Part shown: in pieces, positions 1-13,400 of the stretch
Position numbering within the stretch: position 1 is the first letter of the stretch
Layout: every line of letters begins with the position of its first letter
Assembly (NCBI GenBank): GCA_019059635.1
Contig: JAGVRJ010000014.1
Span: forward strand, 434,001 to 498,000
Source: Proales similis
Taxonomy: Eukaryota > Rotifera > Eurotatoria > Ploima > Proalidae
Reading direction: 5' to 3'
Length of the DNA stretch: 64,000 bases
Made by a program: the position numbers and the translations under genes
The notes under the pieces: model-generated
Seen by the model: the letters and a program-made list of their open reading frames with translations, nothing else
What the model was told of the DNA's origin: nothing
Databases searched by the model: none

Positions 1-3000
1 GCGCCTGGGGCTGCTTTGACGAATTCAACCGCATCTCGGTCGAAGTGCTCTCTGTCGTGTCTGTGCAGGTCAAGAGCATTCAGGACGCCATTCGCGACAA
101 GAAGAAACGCTTCATATTCATGGGCGAGGAGATTGCACTCAATCCGACTGTGGGCATATTCATCACCATGAATCCGGGCTACGCCGGTCGAACCGAGCTG
201 CCCGAAAATCTCAAAGCCCTGTTCAGGTAATTCAACTTAAGAGCCCATTCGCCGTAATTCGCTTACTTGACCTCATCGTTCAGACCGTGTGCCATGGTTG
301 TGCCCGACTTTGAGCTGATCAGTGAAATCATGTTGGTCGCCGAAGGCTTCACTGAGGCTCGTCTGCTCGCCAGAAAGTTCATCACATTGTACACGCTGTG
401 CAGAGAGCTGCTCAGCAAGCAAGACCACTACGACTGGGGTCTGAGAGCGATCAAATCAGTGCTCGTGGTGGCTGGATCGCTCAGAAGAGGCGATCCCGAT
501 CGTCCCGAGGACCAGGTGCTTATTAGAGCCCTTCGCGATTTTAACATTCCAAAGATTGTCACCGACGATCTTCCCGTCTTCATGGGCCTCATCGGCGATT
601 TGTTTCCGTCGCTTGACGTTCCTCGTAAACGGTGAGTTCGACTTGACTCGGCATCTCGGCAAGCTTCTCTTGATGATCTGTTGGCATTTTTTAGTGATCT
701 CGAGTTTGAAAAATCGATCAAACAAGCGACCGTTGATCTCAAACTTCAGCCAGAGGACGGATTTATACTCAAGGTGGTTCAGCTGCAGGAGCTGTTCGAC
801 GTGCGCCACTCGGTGTTCATAGTCGGAAATGCGGGCACTGGCAAAAGTCAAATCTGGAAGGCGCTGAACAAGACATACCAAAACTTGAAGAAGAAGCCAG
901 TGGCGGTGGATCTCAATCCGAAAGCAGTGACAAACGACGAACTGTTCGGCATAATCAACCCGACAACAAGAGAATGGAAAGACGGCCTCTTTTCGGTGAT
1001 CATGCGAGACTTGGCCAACATGACCTCAGACGGACCCAAGTGGATCGTCTTGGACGGAGATATCGACCCCATGTGGATCGAGTCACTCAACACAGTGATG
1101 GACGACAACAAGGTACTCACGCTGGCCAGCAACGAGCGTATCCCGCTCACGCCCAGTATGCGTCTGCTGTTCGAAATTAGCCATTTGCGAACAGCCACGC
1201 CGGCCACGGTGAGCCGTGCGGGCATCCTCTACATCAATCCGGGCGATCTGGGCTGGAATCCGCAAGTAACGAGTTGGATAGACACTCGCGAGGTTCAAAC
1301 AGAGCGAGCCAATCTGACAATTCTGTTCGACAAGTACGTGCCCGCGTGCATGGAAGCGATCAAGAACCGCTTCAAGAAGATCACGCCCATCGTGGAGAAT
1401 GCACACGTGCACATGCTGTGCAATCTGCTCGAGTGTCTGCTCACTCCCCAGAACACGCCGGCCGACTGTCCTAAAGACCTCTACGAGCTCTACTTTGTGT
1501 TTGCGTGCGTATGGGCGTTCGGCAGCGCCTTGTTCCAAGACCAAATATGCGATCACCGAGTCGAGTTCTCCAAGTGGTGGACCACCGAGTTCAAGACAGT
1601 CAAATTTCCGACCCAGGGAACCGTCTTCGACTACTACATCGATCCGGAGAGTAAGAAATTCGAGCCGTGGACCAAGCTGGTGCCCAAATTCGAGCTCGAT
1701 CCAGACATGCCGCTTCAGTCTGCTCTGGTGAACACGAGCGAAACGACACGAGTGCGATACTTCCTCAATTTACTGGTCGACAAGGCGCGGCCAGTCATGT
1801 TGGTGGGCGGCGCAGGCACAGGCAAGACTGTGCTCATAAACGACCGTCTGAATTCACTGTCCGAGGACTGGGTGGTGGTAAACGTTCCGTTCAACTTTTA
1901 CACTACTTCGGAAATGTTGCAGAATGTGCTGGAGAAGCCGCTGGAGAAGAAGGCCGGCCGAAACTACGGTCCTCCAGGCGCCAAGCGACTAATCTACTTC
2001 ATCGACGACATGAACATGCCCGAGGTGGACACCTACGGCACTGTCCAGCCGCACACTCTGCTCAGACAACATATGGACTACAGGCACTGGTACGACAGAC
2101 AAAAGCTTACCCTAAAGGAGATAAACAACTGCCAGTACGTGTCTTGCATGAACCCGACCTCGGGAAGCTTCACCATCGATCCTCGTCTGCAGCGGCACTT
2201 TGCTGTCTTTGCTGTCTCCTTCCCTGGCCAGGTGAGTTGTGGGTCGGCTCTTTGAAACGTTCGTGTTCATGATTACCATTGCAAAATCAGGACGCGCTGC
2301 GAACCATTTACAACAGCATTCTGTCGCAGAATTTGGCCAACGGCTTTGCACAGGTTGTTCAAAAGTACTCAATGAATTTGGTGAATGCGGCACTGGCCTT
2401 GCATCAGCGAGTGAGCACCGCGTTCTTGCCCACCGCCATCAAGTTCCACTACATTTTCAATCTGCGCGACTTGTCCAACATTTTCCAAGTAAGCTCTCTC
2501 TCTCTCTCTCTGCTCTAAGACGAACCGTTCAATCAAGTGGTGCAGGGCATTCTATTCGCCAAAGCGGACACAATCAAAACTGTGAACGACCTGGTCAGGT
2601 TGTACGCTCACGAGTCGGAGCGAGTCTACTGCGACAAGCTGGCCGACAAGGAAGACATTGAGCTGTTTGGCAAAATTCAGCGTGACGTAATCAAAAAGAC
2701 TCTGGAGGATGTGAACGAGGAGGAGTGCTTCAAGAAGCCAAACATATTCTGTCACTTTGCGCAGGGTGTGGGCGATCCCAAGTACAGCCAGATTGAAAAC
2801 TGGCCACAGCTGAGCAAACTTCTGAGCGACGCACTGGACAACTACAACGAGCTCAACGCGGCCATGAATCTGGTGCTGTTCGAGGACGCCATGATGCACA
2901 TTTGCCGCATAAATCGCATTCTCGAGTCGCCCAGAGGCAACGCGCTTCTGATCGGCGTGGGCGGCAGTGGAAAACAGAGTCTGAGTCGACTGGCCGCTTC

Positions 3001-6000
3001 GATCAGCTCTCTTGAAGTGTTCCAAGTCACATTGAGAAAAGGCTACGGCATACCGGACCTAAAGCTTGATTTATCGCAGTTGTACTTGAAAGCGGGCCAG
3101 AAGAACATCGGCGTCGTCTTCCTGATGACCGACGCCCAGGTTGCCGAGGAGAAGTTCCTGGTGCTCATAAATGACTTGTTGGCGTCGGGCGAGATTCCGG
3201 GCCTGTTCGCCGACGACCAGATCGAAGACATAATCAGCTCGATCCGCAACGAAGTCAAGAGTCTGGGCATGGACGACTCGCGTGAAAACTGCTGGAAGTA
3301 TTTCATCGACAAAGTGAGACGCATGCTGAAGGTGGTGCTCTGCTTTTCGCCTGTGGGCGCCACTCTGCGCGTGAGGAGCCGCAAATTCCCGGCCATAATC
3401 AACTGCACCAACATCGACTGGTTCCACGAGTGGCCTGAAGAAGCGCTGAAGAGTGTGGCCAGACGCTTCATTGCCGACGTCGACCTGCTCTCTGCCGACC
3501 TTCAGGAGAGCATATCCAACTTCATGGCCTACGTTCACAAGAGTGTGAACGAAATGAGCGCTTCCTACTTGCAGAACGACAAGCGATACAACTACACGAC
3601 GCCCAAGTCCTATCTTGAGCAGATCTCGCTCTACAAACGCCTGCTGACCCTGAAGAACAAAGAGCTGCAGGACAAGATTGTTCGCCTGGAGAACGGCTTG
3701 GTCAAGCTTCAGTCGACGTCCAAGCAAGTGGACGACCTGAAAGACAAGCTGGCCGCTCAGGAAGTAGAAGTGAAGCAGAAGAACGAGGAGGCAGACAAAC
3801 TGATCAAGATTGTGGGCGCCGAGACAGAGAAAGTGGCAAAAGAAAAGGCGATCGCCGACGAAGAGCAGGTCAAAGTGACGGCGATCAGCATCGAGGTGGA
3901 GAAGAAGAAGACCGAGTGCGAGCGCGACTTGGAGAAAGCGATGCCTGCGCTAAAAGCGGCCCAGGACGCCTTGAACACTTTGGACAAGAACAATTTGACC
4001 GAAATGAAATCTTTCAACAATCCGCCCGAGGCCGTGCTCATGGTCTCCTCGGCTGTGCTCGTTCTTATGGCGCCCAACGGAAAAGTGCCAAAGGATCGTT
4101 CGTGGAAAGCAGCGCGAGCCATGATGGGCAACGTCGACCAGTTCTTGAACGGCCTGATCAACTACGACAAGGACAACATTCACGAGAACTGCCGCAAAGA
4201 AGTGCAGCCCTATCTCAGCAATCCCGGATTCGACCCCGATCAGATCAGAACGAAATCGTCGGCTGCCGCTGGCCTTTGCTCTTGGTGCATAAACATTCTC
4301 AAATACTACGAAGTATTCTGCGAGGTAGCGCCCAAGCGCCAAGCGCTCAACAAAGCCAACGCTGAGCTTCAGGCGGCCAAAGACAAACTGGCCGCTGTGG
4401 AGAAAAAGGTCTCCGACCTTCAGGTCCAACTCAAGGCGCTCACCGACGAGTTCAACGAGGCCAAAGAGGCCAAAGACAAATGCGAGCGTGACGCCCAACA
4501 GACCGCCTACACAATCAACTTGGCCAATCGACTCGTGGGCGGCCTCTCATCGGAAAAAATCCGATGGACCGATTCGGTGGCCAGTTTCCGCTTGCAAGAG
4601 AACTGCTTGCCGGGCAATGTGCTTCTCATCACTGCCTTCATCTCGTATGTGGGATGCTTCACCAAGCCCTACCGTCTGGACTTGATGGACAAGCATTGGC
4701 TTCCGTTCCTTACCACGCTGAAGGTGAGCGACTTTGCGCGCGTTTCGAAAGCTTCCTTCCTTTTCTTATTCATTGTTCTGTGTTGCAGACCCCGATTCCA
4801 GTCACCGAGGGCCTGGACGTCTTGACCATGCTCATTGACGATGCGGACATTGCCCAATGGAGCAACGAGGGCCTGCCAGGCGATCGCATGAGCATAGAGA
4901 ACGCAACCATTCTGACCAACTGCGATCGATGGCCTCTTATGATCGATCCACAGCTGCAGGGCATAAAATGGATCAAGACTCGTTACGGCGAGTCGCTCAA
5001 GGTCATCCGACTCGGCCAGAAGGGCTACTTGGACAAGATCGAGCAGGCGTTGACATCGGGCGATACGCTGCTGATCGAGAACATCGACGAGTCGATTGAG
5101 GCCGTGCTCGATCCGCTCTTGGGCCGTAACACGATCAAGAAAGGCCGAGCGATAAAGATCGGCGACAAAGAAATCGAATACCATCCGAACTTCCGTCTCA
5201 TTCTTCAGACCAAACTGGCCAATCCTCACTACAAGCCGGAAATGCAGGCGCAGACAACGTTGATCAACTTCACTGTGACTCGTGACGGCCTGGAGGACCA
5301 GCTGCTGGCCGACGTGGTTGCCAAGGAACGGCCGGACTTGGAGAAGCTCAAACACGAGCTGACCAGAGAGAACAACGAGTACAAGATCACGCTGAAAAAG
5401 CTCGAAGACTCGCTGCTGGCACGTTTGAGCGCAGCCGAGGGAAATTTCCTCGGCGACGTCGAGCTGGTGGAAAATCTTGAGAACACGAAAACGACGGCGA
5501 TCGGCATCGAGGAAAAGGTCAAAGAGGCCAAAGTGACGTCGGTGAAAATCGACGAGGCTCGCGAGCTCTACCGACCGGCGGCGACTCGCGCATCACTCAT
5601 CTACTTTATAATGAACGACTTGTACAAAATCAATCCGATGTACCAGTTCTCGCTCAAAGCGTTCAAAGTAGTCTTTTCCAAAGCGATCGAGCGCGCCGAG
5701 CCGGCCGAAGAGATCAAGGAGCGTGTGAGCAACTTGATCGACTCGATCACTTACTCGGTGTTCATCTACACCACCCGAGGCCTGTTCGAGAAGCACAAGC
5801 TCATCTTCACCTCCCAGATGGTGTTCCAGATTCTGCTCAACGCCAAGGAGATCGATCCGAAAGAGCTTGACTTTTTGCTGCGCTTCCCGGCCCAGCCGAA
5901 CGTCATCTCGCCGGTCGACTTCTTGAGCGACCTCAGCTGGGGCGGCATCAAGTCGCTCTCCGGCATGAACGAGTTCACCAACCTCGACCGGGACATTGAG

Positions 6001-8013
6001 GGCTCAGCCAAACGATGGAAAAAGTTCGTCGAGAGCGAGTGTCCCGAGAAGGAGAAATTCCCGCAAGAGTGGAAGAACAAGAGCTCGCTGCAGAAGCTGT
6101 GCATGATGAGAGCGCTCAGACCCGATCGAATGCTCTACGCGCTCAGCTTGTTTGTCGAGGAAAAGCTGGGCCGCAAGTACACGGAGAATCGTTCGATTGA
6201 GTTTGCCAAGTCGTTTGAGGAGACCACGCCGTCCACGCCCGTGTTCTTCATCCTCTCGCCGGGCGTCGATCCGTTGAAGGACGTGGAGCAGCTCGGAAAG
6301 AAGCTGGGCTTCACTTTTGACAACAAGAACTTCCACAACATCTCGCTGGGCCAAGGACAAGAAATAGTCGCCGAACAAGCGATGGAAGAGGGCGCCAAGA
6401 ACGGCCACTGGGTTGTGCTGCAAAATGTGCATTTGGTGGCCAAATGGCTGCCAACGCTGGAGAAGAGCCTCGAGCAGCACTCGGAGACCGGACACGAAAA
6501 CTTTAGAATGTTCGTCTCTGCGGAGCCGGCCGGCGATCCTTCCGCTCACATAATCCCGCAGGGAATTCTCGAGTCAGCAATTAAGATCACAAACGAGCCG
6601 CCGACTGGCATGCAGGCCAATCTGCACAAGGCGTTGGACAACTTCAACCAGGACACGCTGGAAATGTGCTCGAAAGAGACCGAGTTCAAGGCGATTCTCT
6701 TCTCGCTCTGCTACTTCCATGCAGTGGTCGCCGAGCGGCGCAAGTTCGGCGCCCAGGGCTGGAACCGCAACTATCCGTTCAACAACGGCGATTTGACCAT
6801 CAGCGTAAATGTGCTGTTCAACTACTTGGAGAACAATGCCAAGATCCCCTGGGACACGTTGCGCTACTTGTTCGGTCAGATCATGTACGGCGGCCACATC
6901 ACCGACGACTGGGACCGTCGCTTGTGCTCGACTTACCTCGAAGAGTACATGAACCCGTCCATGTTCGACGGCGAGCTCTATTTGGCGCCCGGCTTTGTAA
7001 TTCCGCCCAGCACCGACTACAAGGGCTATCACAATTACATTGACGAGAACCTGCCACCGGAGAGTCCGTACCTCTACGGCCTGCATCCGAACGCCGAAAT
7101 AGACTTTTTGACGACGACCTCGGAGAATCTGTTCAGAACGGTGCTGGAGATGCAGCCGCGCGACGCTGGCGCCGGAGCCGGCGGCGAGAGCGATCAGACG
7201 AGAGAAGAGAAAATCAAGCAGAAACTGGACGATATTATGGAGCGGCTGCCCGACGAGTTCCCAGTGAGAGAGCTGATGGCCAAGGCCGAAGAGAAAACGC
7301 CCTACACTGTGGTCGCCATACAAGAGTGCGAGAGAATGAACATACTCACCCGGGAAATAAGACGGTCTCTGAAAGAGCTGAGCCTCGGTCTAAAGGGAGA
7401 GCTGACCATCACGCCAGAGATGGAGGCGCTGCAAGAAGCCCTCTTCCTCGACCAGGTGCCGGCCTCGTGGACCAAACGCGCCTACCCGTCTATGTTCGCT
7501 CTGGGCCAGTGGTACTCTGACCTAATACAGCGAATCAAGGAGCTAGAGAATTGGACCGGCGACTTTGTCCTACCTCCCGCCATTTGGCTGGGCGGCTTGT
7601 TCAACCCTCAGTCGTTCTTGACCGCGATCATGCAGACGACTGCGCGCAAGAACGAATGGCCGCTCGACAAAATGTGTCTGAGCGTGGACGTGACCAAAAA
7701 GAACAGAGAAGAGCTGGGAGGCGCGCCGCGAGAAGGCGCCTACATTTGCGGCCTGTTCATGGAAGGCGCCAGATGGGACACGCAGACCAACCAGATCGCC
7801 GAGTCGAAGCTTAAAGAGCTCACGCCTCTCTTGCCCGTCATATTCATCAAGGCTATTCCGGTCGATCGTCGCGACACCAAGAACATCTACGAGTGTCCCG
7901 TCTACAAGACCAAAATGAGAGGGCCCACTTTCGTCTGGACTTTTAACTTGAAAACCAAAGAGAAGCCGGCCAAATGGGTGCTGGGCGGCGTTTGCTTGCT
8001 CCTTCAGGTCTAA
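1..8013 (+). CDS. DNAH9/11/17: Axonemal dynein heavy chain, outer-arm beta type (5'-truncated by window)
   Basis: This is the C-terminal ~2,570 residues of a dynein motor, an ATPase that drives ciliary bending from the outer dynein arm. The window opens inside AAA1, just after its ATP-binding loop, at the Walker B region (CFDEFNRI). P-loops of AAA2 (GNAGTGKS, about 824), AAA3 (GGAGTGKT, about 1804) and AAA4 (GVGGSGKQ, about 2953) follow. The stalk coiled coils lie near 3640-3960 and 4330-4520, flanking the microtubule-binding tip. AAA5, AAA6 and the C-terminal domain fill the last exon. The ending ([13 protein letters not shown]) and the segments MEGARWDTQ and CPVYKT are typical of the DNAH9/11/17 group. 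Exons: 1-226, 284-631, 695-2231, 2291-2488, 2546-4723, 4789-8013, with introns of 57-65 nt and phases that fit exactly. The 5' half lies outside the window. Which of the three vertebrate paralogues is closest cannot be decided by eye. Confidence 0.95.
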
Positions 8014-10475
8014 CCATTTAGTTTGGCTTCAATTAAACTTTATCTTAATCCGCAGTGCTCTCTATCCGATCCTTTGCGGGTTCAAACCACCGTCTCTGCT
8101 CTTTTCTTTCTCTCTCTCTCCCTCTCTCCATTTTGCTCTCTTTATATTTTCATTTCACTCAAACCAGGCTTGTTTTTTACTTGGCTTCTTTGTATCCACC
8201 CAAATCGGAGCTTGAAATAAATTAAATGATTTCAGTCTACGTTCGCTATTTATCAAGATGGTCTGCCCCCGAACACAAGGCGCAAAAGACGGCGACAAAT
8301 GCTGAATCAACATTTGAGGGCGAATTAGGATGGGTGTGTCAAGCTACAATGCCATACAATTGACGATGTCGATCACGAGTGGGCGCGAAAGTGGCAGTTG
8401 TTGACAAGGCCGCTACTGCCACTGGGTGCCATTCGGCAGAGGCTGCTGTCGATGCCAACAGCCAGCTAGCTGCCGTCTAATGCGATCTCAATGCGACCAT
8501 CCACGCAGGCCTTTTTGCATGAGCCTTCAGTACACTCTACGACGATTACGTAACAACGCCGAGCAAGACAGTGATTAAGAGCGAGTGGTGGCAGAGCGGG
8601 CCGAAAATCGATAGCGCTAGTGCATAATGTCTGTGGGCGCGTGTTTCGTGCGCGCTTCTCACTCAGTGTGGTGTGATCAGAGTTGGCAGCGGCAACAGAT
8701 GCGGCGCAGCTCATGTTGCTCCACAGGCCACATTAAGCGTGTGCTGCGCGAGCCACTCTGATTACATAACATTTTTCGCCTATTATGCAATCGGACGTGC
8801 AATGCTTGGATTCATACTCAAGTTAATTACAACGAGGGCGGTTGCGTTTTGCGTTTGAAGCATTTTTGACATCGAACAGCACAAGCACTTGAGCTTGCAT
8901 TTTCCTCTCTCTTTCTCTTGTACTTTTTTCCAATCGTCTCCTATTTCTTCGTCTCTATTCTTCTTCTCTGCCTATTTACGCTTCTCGTGCAGGCCTCCTC
9001 TCTGTTTATATCGCGCTCATTTGGCCAAATTCAAATTCTCACTCTGACTCGATTCGAAATTTTTTCATTTCTCTTTCAGTGCGCGCCTCAGTCGAACGAC
9101 AATAGTAGGCATTCGGCTCTCATTCTCGCCGCAACAATAAATTCGTCGTCTGCCAGTCACTTGACGCAAATTCCTCATACTTGGCGCACCGCTCTCTTCT
9201 CTCTCTCAAGAGAATTGACGCATTTCGACCTTGACGTTGTCAATAAACAGATTCCTAGTTCTCATTCTCTCTCTTTCCCTCTCAATAGTCACCATTTTGG
9301 CGTTTTTACAAACGAGCCGGCCACGCATTCTTTCCGTCTCTTTTTCAGTGCAAGCGGTCCATTTTCAAGCCGAAAAGCAATCTCGCTCTTGTTGTGCGTC
9401 TGTGTGTGCGTGTGTGTGCTTCTGTGTGTTTAGGTGTGTGTGTGTGTGAAGCGTTTGGACACTCAATTCTGATGAACACTTTGACTCAAATCGATTCAAG
9501 GCCGTTGCTAAGCTGATTTGCCTTAATGCGCTGCTCGCTTGTATGTCTATTATTTCAATTGCGCTCATTATTATTTCTACACTAAGCTATTATTCATCAT
9601 ACAACAAACCATGAAGCGAGAATTGTTACGTAATCGAATTACATAATAGAACGAGAGCGAGCGAATAAACCGTTTTCTTTTTTTTTTTTGTTGTTGAATG
9701 AATTCGCCTTTGCTCTTTATCTTGAGGCCTTCGCAATCGATTGCGCTGAGTAAGCGCCGGTCGTCAGATGCGCGGCCAGTGTTGAGAGCGACGCGGTCGG
9801 CAATTGTAGGGCACAAAGAGGGCGGTCGCGCTTCACAACCGGTTCGACTCTTTGCCTTGTGATTACCTTAATTATGCAATTCTCTGCGCGCCAATTACAA
9901 GCTCGTAGCAAGAGGCGCCCGAGAGGCCTTCTGAAATTGCAAATTATCAAATGCTCGTCTATTATGGCCGGCATTGCGGATTGCATTTGCCTTTCTGCTT
10001 GGCTGAAATTTTCCCGCTCCTGCTTTACCTGTTTGCCTGGGCGGCAATTCGCCTCTCTGTCCCCACCCACTTAGAGCCTCAGTCGGCAATCGTTCACTCG
10101 GCTAACGCTCACTCCGACACGTTTCGCTCATTTTGCCACTTCCTCTAGCCCGATGGCCTGACGGTCTGATGGTGCAACTAATTTTGCTTCTCAATCGTGT
10201 TTCTAGAACTGCTGGAATCCAGACGCACTAAATGGCTCGCACAGCTAGCTAGAGTTGAACGACACTCAACTCAATAAATAACACCAACAGCAACCAGAAG
10301 GCTTGAAGGACAGCAAGAAACGCTGCCCGTTTGAGTCTGTCGATCGGCCCGAGGCCCTAAATCAAAACTAACTTAATCAGCAGCAAAAAGATTGAAGCCA
10401 AGGCCATTTGCCTGCGAGCATCGTTTATTAAATTGAAGCAAGATTGAAGCAAGCAAGAGAACTGTTAGAACAGTG
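8014..10475. other. Intergenic region with pyrimidine-rich stretches and a TG microsatellite
   Basis: No convincing gene is visible in these 2.4 kb. CT-rich runs lie at 8100-8160 and 8900-9350, and a TG-rich tract lies at about 9391-9448. Open frames here translate to low-complexity Ser/Leu/Phe-rich peptides and look spurious. The right part probably contains the promoter and 5' leader of the downstream LIN-41 gene. Confidence 0.6.
9391..9448. repeat. TG-rich microsatellite
   Basis: Imperfect (TG)n runs broken by short interruptions (GCG, CTTC, TTTAGG), about 1 kb upstream of the LIN-41 start codon. Confidence 0.9.
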
Positions 10476-13400
10476 ATGGCTATGAGTGACACGGAAGGCG
10501 AAAAGAAGGCGACCGAAGGATCGTCAGACTGCGCCGCAGCGCAAATATGCAGGCCGAGCAACATGAGCGAGGCTTGTCAACTACCACCGGCCAGCGGTTT
10601 AAAGCTGGACGCCAATCAGCTAGAAGCAAGGCAGCAGATTGAGAAGCACACCAGTAGTGGCCTGTTCAGCTACTCGAGCGAGCCGCTCGCTCTATTTCCC
10701 CAGTTCATGATGTCGGCCAAACTGAACAGTGAGCAGCAAAACACTCAAAACAATGGTGGTGACCTGTTCGCTCAAGGAGCGAGCATGGCACACTTCGACG
10801 CCAACTCGCTCACACACTTCTGCTCGTACTGCTACCAGAGCTCGGCAGTCGAGCTCACAATGCTCGATTGCAATCTGCACCGGGTCTGCGTCGAATGCAG
10901 AGCAGCTCAATCAAAACGAGCGACCAGCCGAAAGAACTCGGACGACAGCACGGCCACTAACCGCCGGGGCAGCATGAACCTTCAGTTCAGCTCGAGCTGC
11001 AGCAACGGCACCAACCTCAGCAGCGAGATGAGCAGCATTGAGTCGTCGTCGGTCTCGTCCTCAGACGAGCTGGCCTTCGAAGATCGCTTCCTCGGCTCCC
11101 TGTTGAGCTTAAAGTGCAAGCTATGCAAAACGGACAGCGGCGTGCTGAGCTTCGGTCCCAAATCGACCAGCGACTCGCCGCAGAGCTTCTTATTCAACGG
11201 TCTAGCGCAAGGCTCGCAGCCACTGGACTTGTTTGCGGCCTCCTCTTACTCGGTGCTCGACACCCTTAAGCATTTGCGTCTCGACCAGGACGATCTTTGC
11301 CCGAGCGGCCATGGTCACACATCGCCCAACAACGGCCTATTTTCATCACTTCACCCGTTTGAATTCGATTCGAACAGCCAAGCACCAAACGACTATTCGC
11401 TCTTTTCTGAGGCCAGTCCGCCGCTCCAAACTGGCTACACCAAAGCAGCCGCAGCGGGCCGATCAGAGCCGTTTGCGAACGCGGCGCCGATCGCTTTCTC
11501 TCAGTCGCTCTCCTCGCCTCAAGCGAACTTCTTCAGGGCGCCAGGCCAACGCCGTGCCAGCGACTGTTTCCAGTCGAATGGTTCAACCAGCAGCCAGTCG
11601 CCAAACATCAGATCCGTGATGGACCTTAAACGAACCGACTGTGTGCTGCCGATCGGCAGCCGCCAGTTTGAGCCGACTGCCGGCCACAACGTGTGCAGTG
11701 CTGTGGCTACTGGGCCGGCGTTTCAAAGCCACCAGGAGAGCGGCTCGAGCAGCTCTTCGAGCCACCGCAGCCCGAGAAGCTCGGTGGTGGTTAGCAAGGA
11801 GGCCATGAAATTGATGGCCAGCTCGTCAGAAGACTTGTTCGGTCGGAGCAGCTTCCTGGAAATGGCCAACGCTTCGAGCTCTCTGTCGGCGTTGTTGGAG
11901 AAGAATTCGCCGCTTGCCTCGACCGCGTCAGTGGGCCATCTGACCAGCAATCAGATGCTCGACACCGACCTGTTCTCGTTGATGAATCAAACGCGACAGG
12001 ACTCGGCGCCGCGCATGGCGCAGGCGAACGCGTTGGCGGGCGTGAATCTGTCGCTCGGCTACCCGAAATGCGGCCTGCACCACGGTGAGGTGTGCGCCAA
12101 GTTCTGCGTGAACTGCCAACTGATCGCCTGTGGCGAGTGCGAGCGTCAGTCGCATTCACAGCATTCAATGCAGAGCCTGCTCGAAGCAATCGGCGAAACG
12201 CGTCACATCACCGACACCTTACTCAACGAATCCGATCAAATAGTCAACGTGTTCAGGGACATATCGAAGCAGGCGGCGCAGACAAGCGCCAAGATCCAGC
12301 GCAAGAGCGAGTCGATCGCCCTCGAGCTAAACCGAGTGCACATGGCCCAAGCCAGAGCGCTCGACGAACGCAAACGCCTGCTGCTTGACAACGTGCGTCG
12401 ACTGGAAGCGATCAAGATCGGCATGCTCAACAAGCAGATAAACGATGTGCAGCTCATATTCCGCGACATCGAGTCGCTCTCCAACGAGATCCGTTACAAA
12501 TGGAAGAGTCTTGCCTGCATGGCGCCGTGTAGCCAGGACGCCGCTCAGCTCCAGATTTTGATCGACTTGCGCCACAAGCTCTTGAAAGAAATTCAAAGTC
12601 TAAAATCGTACCACGCCAAACATTACCACGAGCTGTTGCCACTCTACCAGCCGTGCGAGTCGGACGACTTTTTTTTCGCGCCGGTCGATCTGCCGGCCAG
12701 CGCCACCCAGCTCGGCTATTTGACCAGTTCGGCGTTTGCGCCCAACTGCATTGCGTACGGCGACGGTCTCAAGCAAGCGGTGAAAATGAAAATTGCCACG
12801 TTCGCTGTGCAGAGCGTCGACCATCTCGGCCAGATAAAGCGAACTGGCGGCGACTCGGTCTGCGCTCTCATTCAGACGCCGGACGCCCGCCTGTTCAGAC
12901 TGGACGTGCTCGACAAACACGACGGCAGCTATCTGATAAGCTACTGTCCGCCAATGGACGGCGTCTACTTGCTCTCGGTGTACGTGAACGGCAGTCACAT
13001 TCAAGGCAGTCCGTTCAGCGTGCCGATCAAAAGCGGCCGCTCTTACGAGGCCATGAGCGGCCGCGCCCTATTCACTATCGACGCCGGTGAGGGCAGCGAG
13101 GACGGCCAGTTCTGTCGACCCTGGGGCGTGTGCTGCGACTCGGCTGGCAACATAATTGTCGCCGACCGCTCCAACAATCGCGTTCAAGTGTTCGACAAGA
13201 GCGGCAAGTTTCTCTACAAATTCGGCTCGCACGGCACCAAGCCGGGCCAATTCGATCGACCGGCCGGCGTGGCGTTCGACCACCAGCTGAACCGAATTGT
13301 GGTCACCGACAAGGACAACCATCGAATTCAAGTGTTTCAGCCGGACGGCACGTTCTTGTTCAAGTTCGGCGAGAAAGGAAGCAAACCCGGTCCTTACTTC

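Noticed and set aside
6574-7323. Long minus-strand open frames inside the dynein gene (for example 249 codons)
   Set aside because: Antisense shadows of a strongly biased coding exon; no conserved motif.
8080-8100. tRNA B-box-like GGTTCAAACC
   Set aside because: The flanking bases cannot form a T-arm stem and no A box or acceptor stem is present upstream.
8900-9450. Long plus-strand open frames rich in Ser, Leu and Phe
   Set aside because: They come from CT- and TG-rich low-complexity DNA and show no domain or plausible splice structure.
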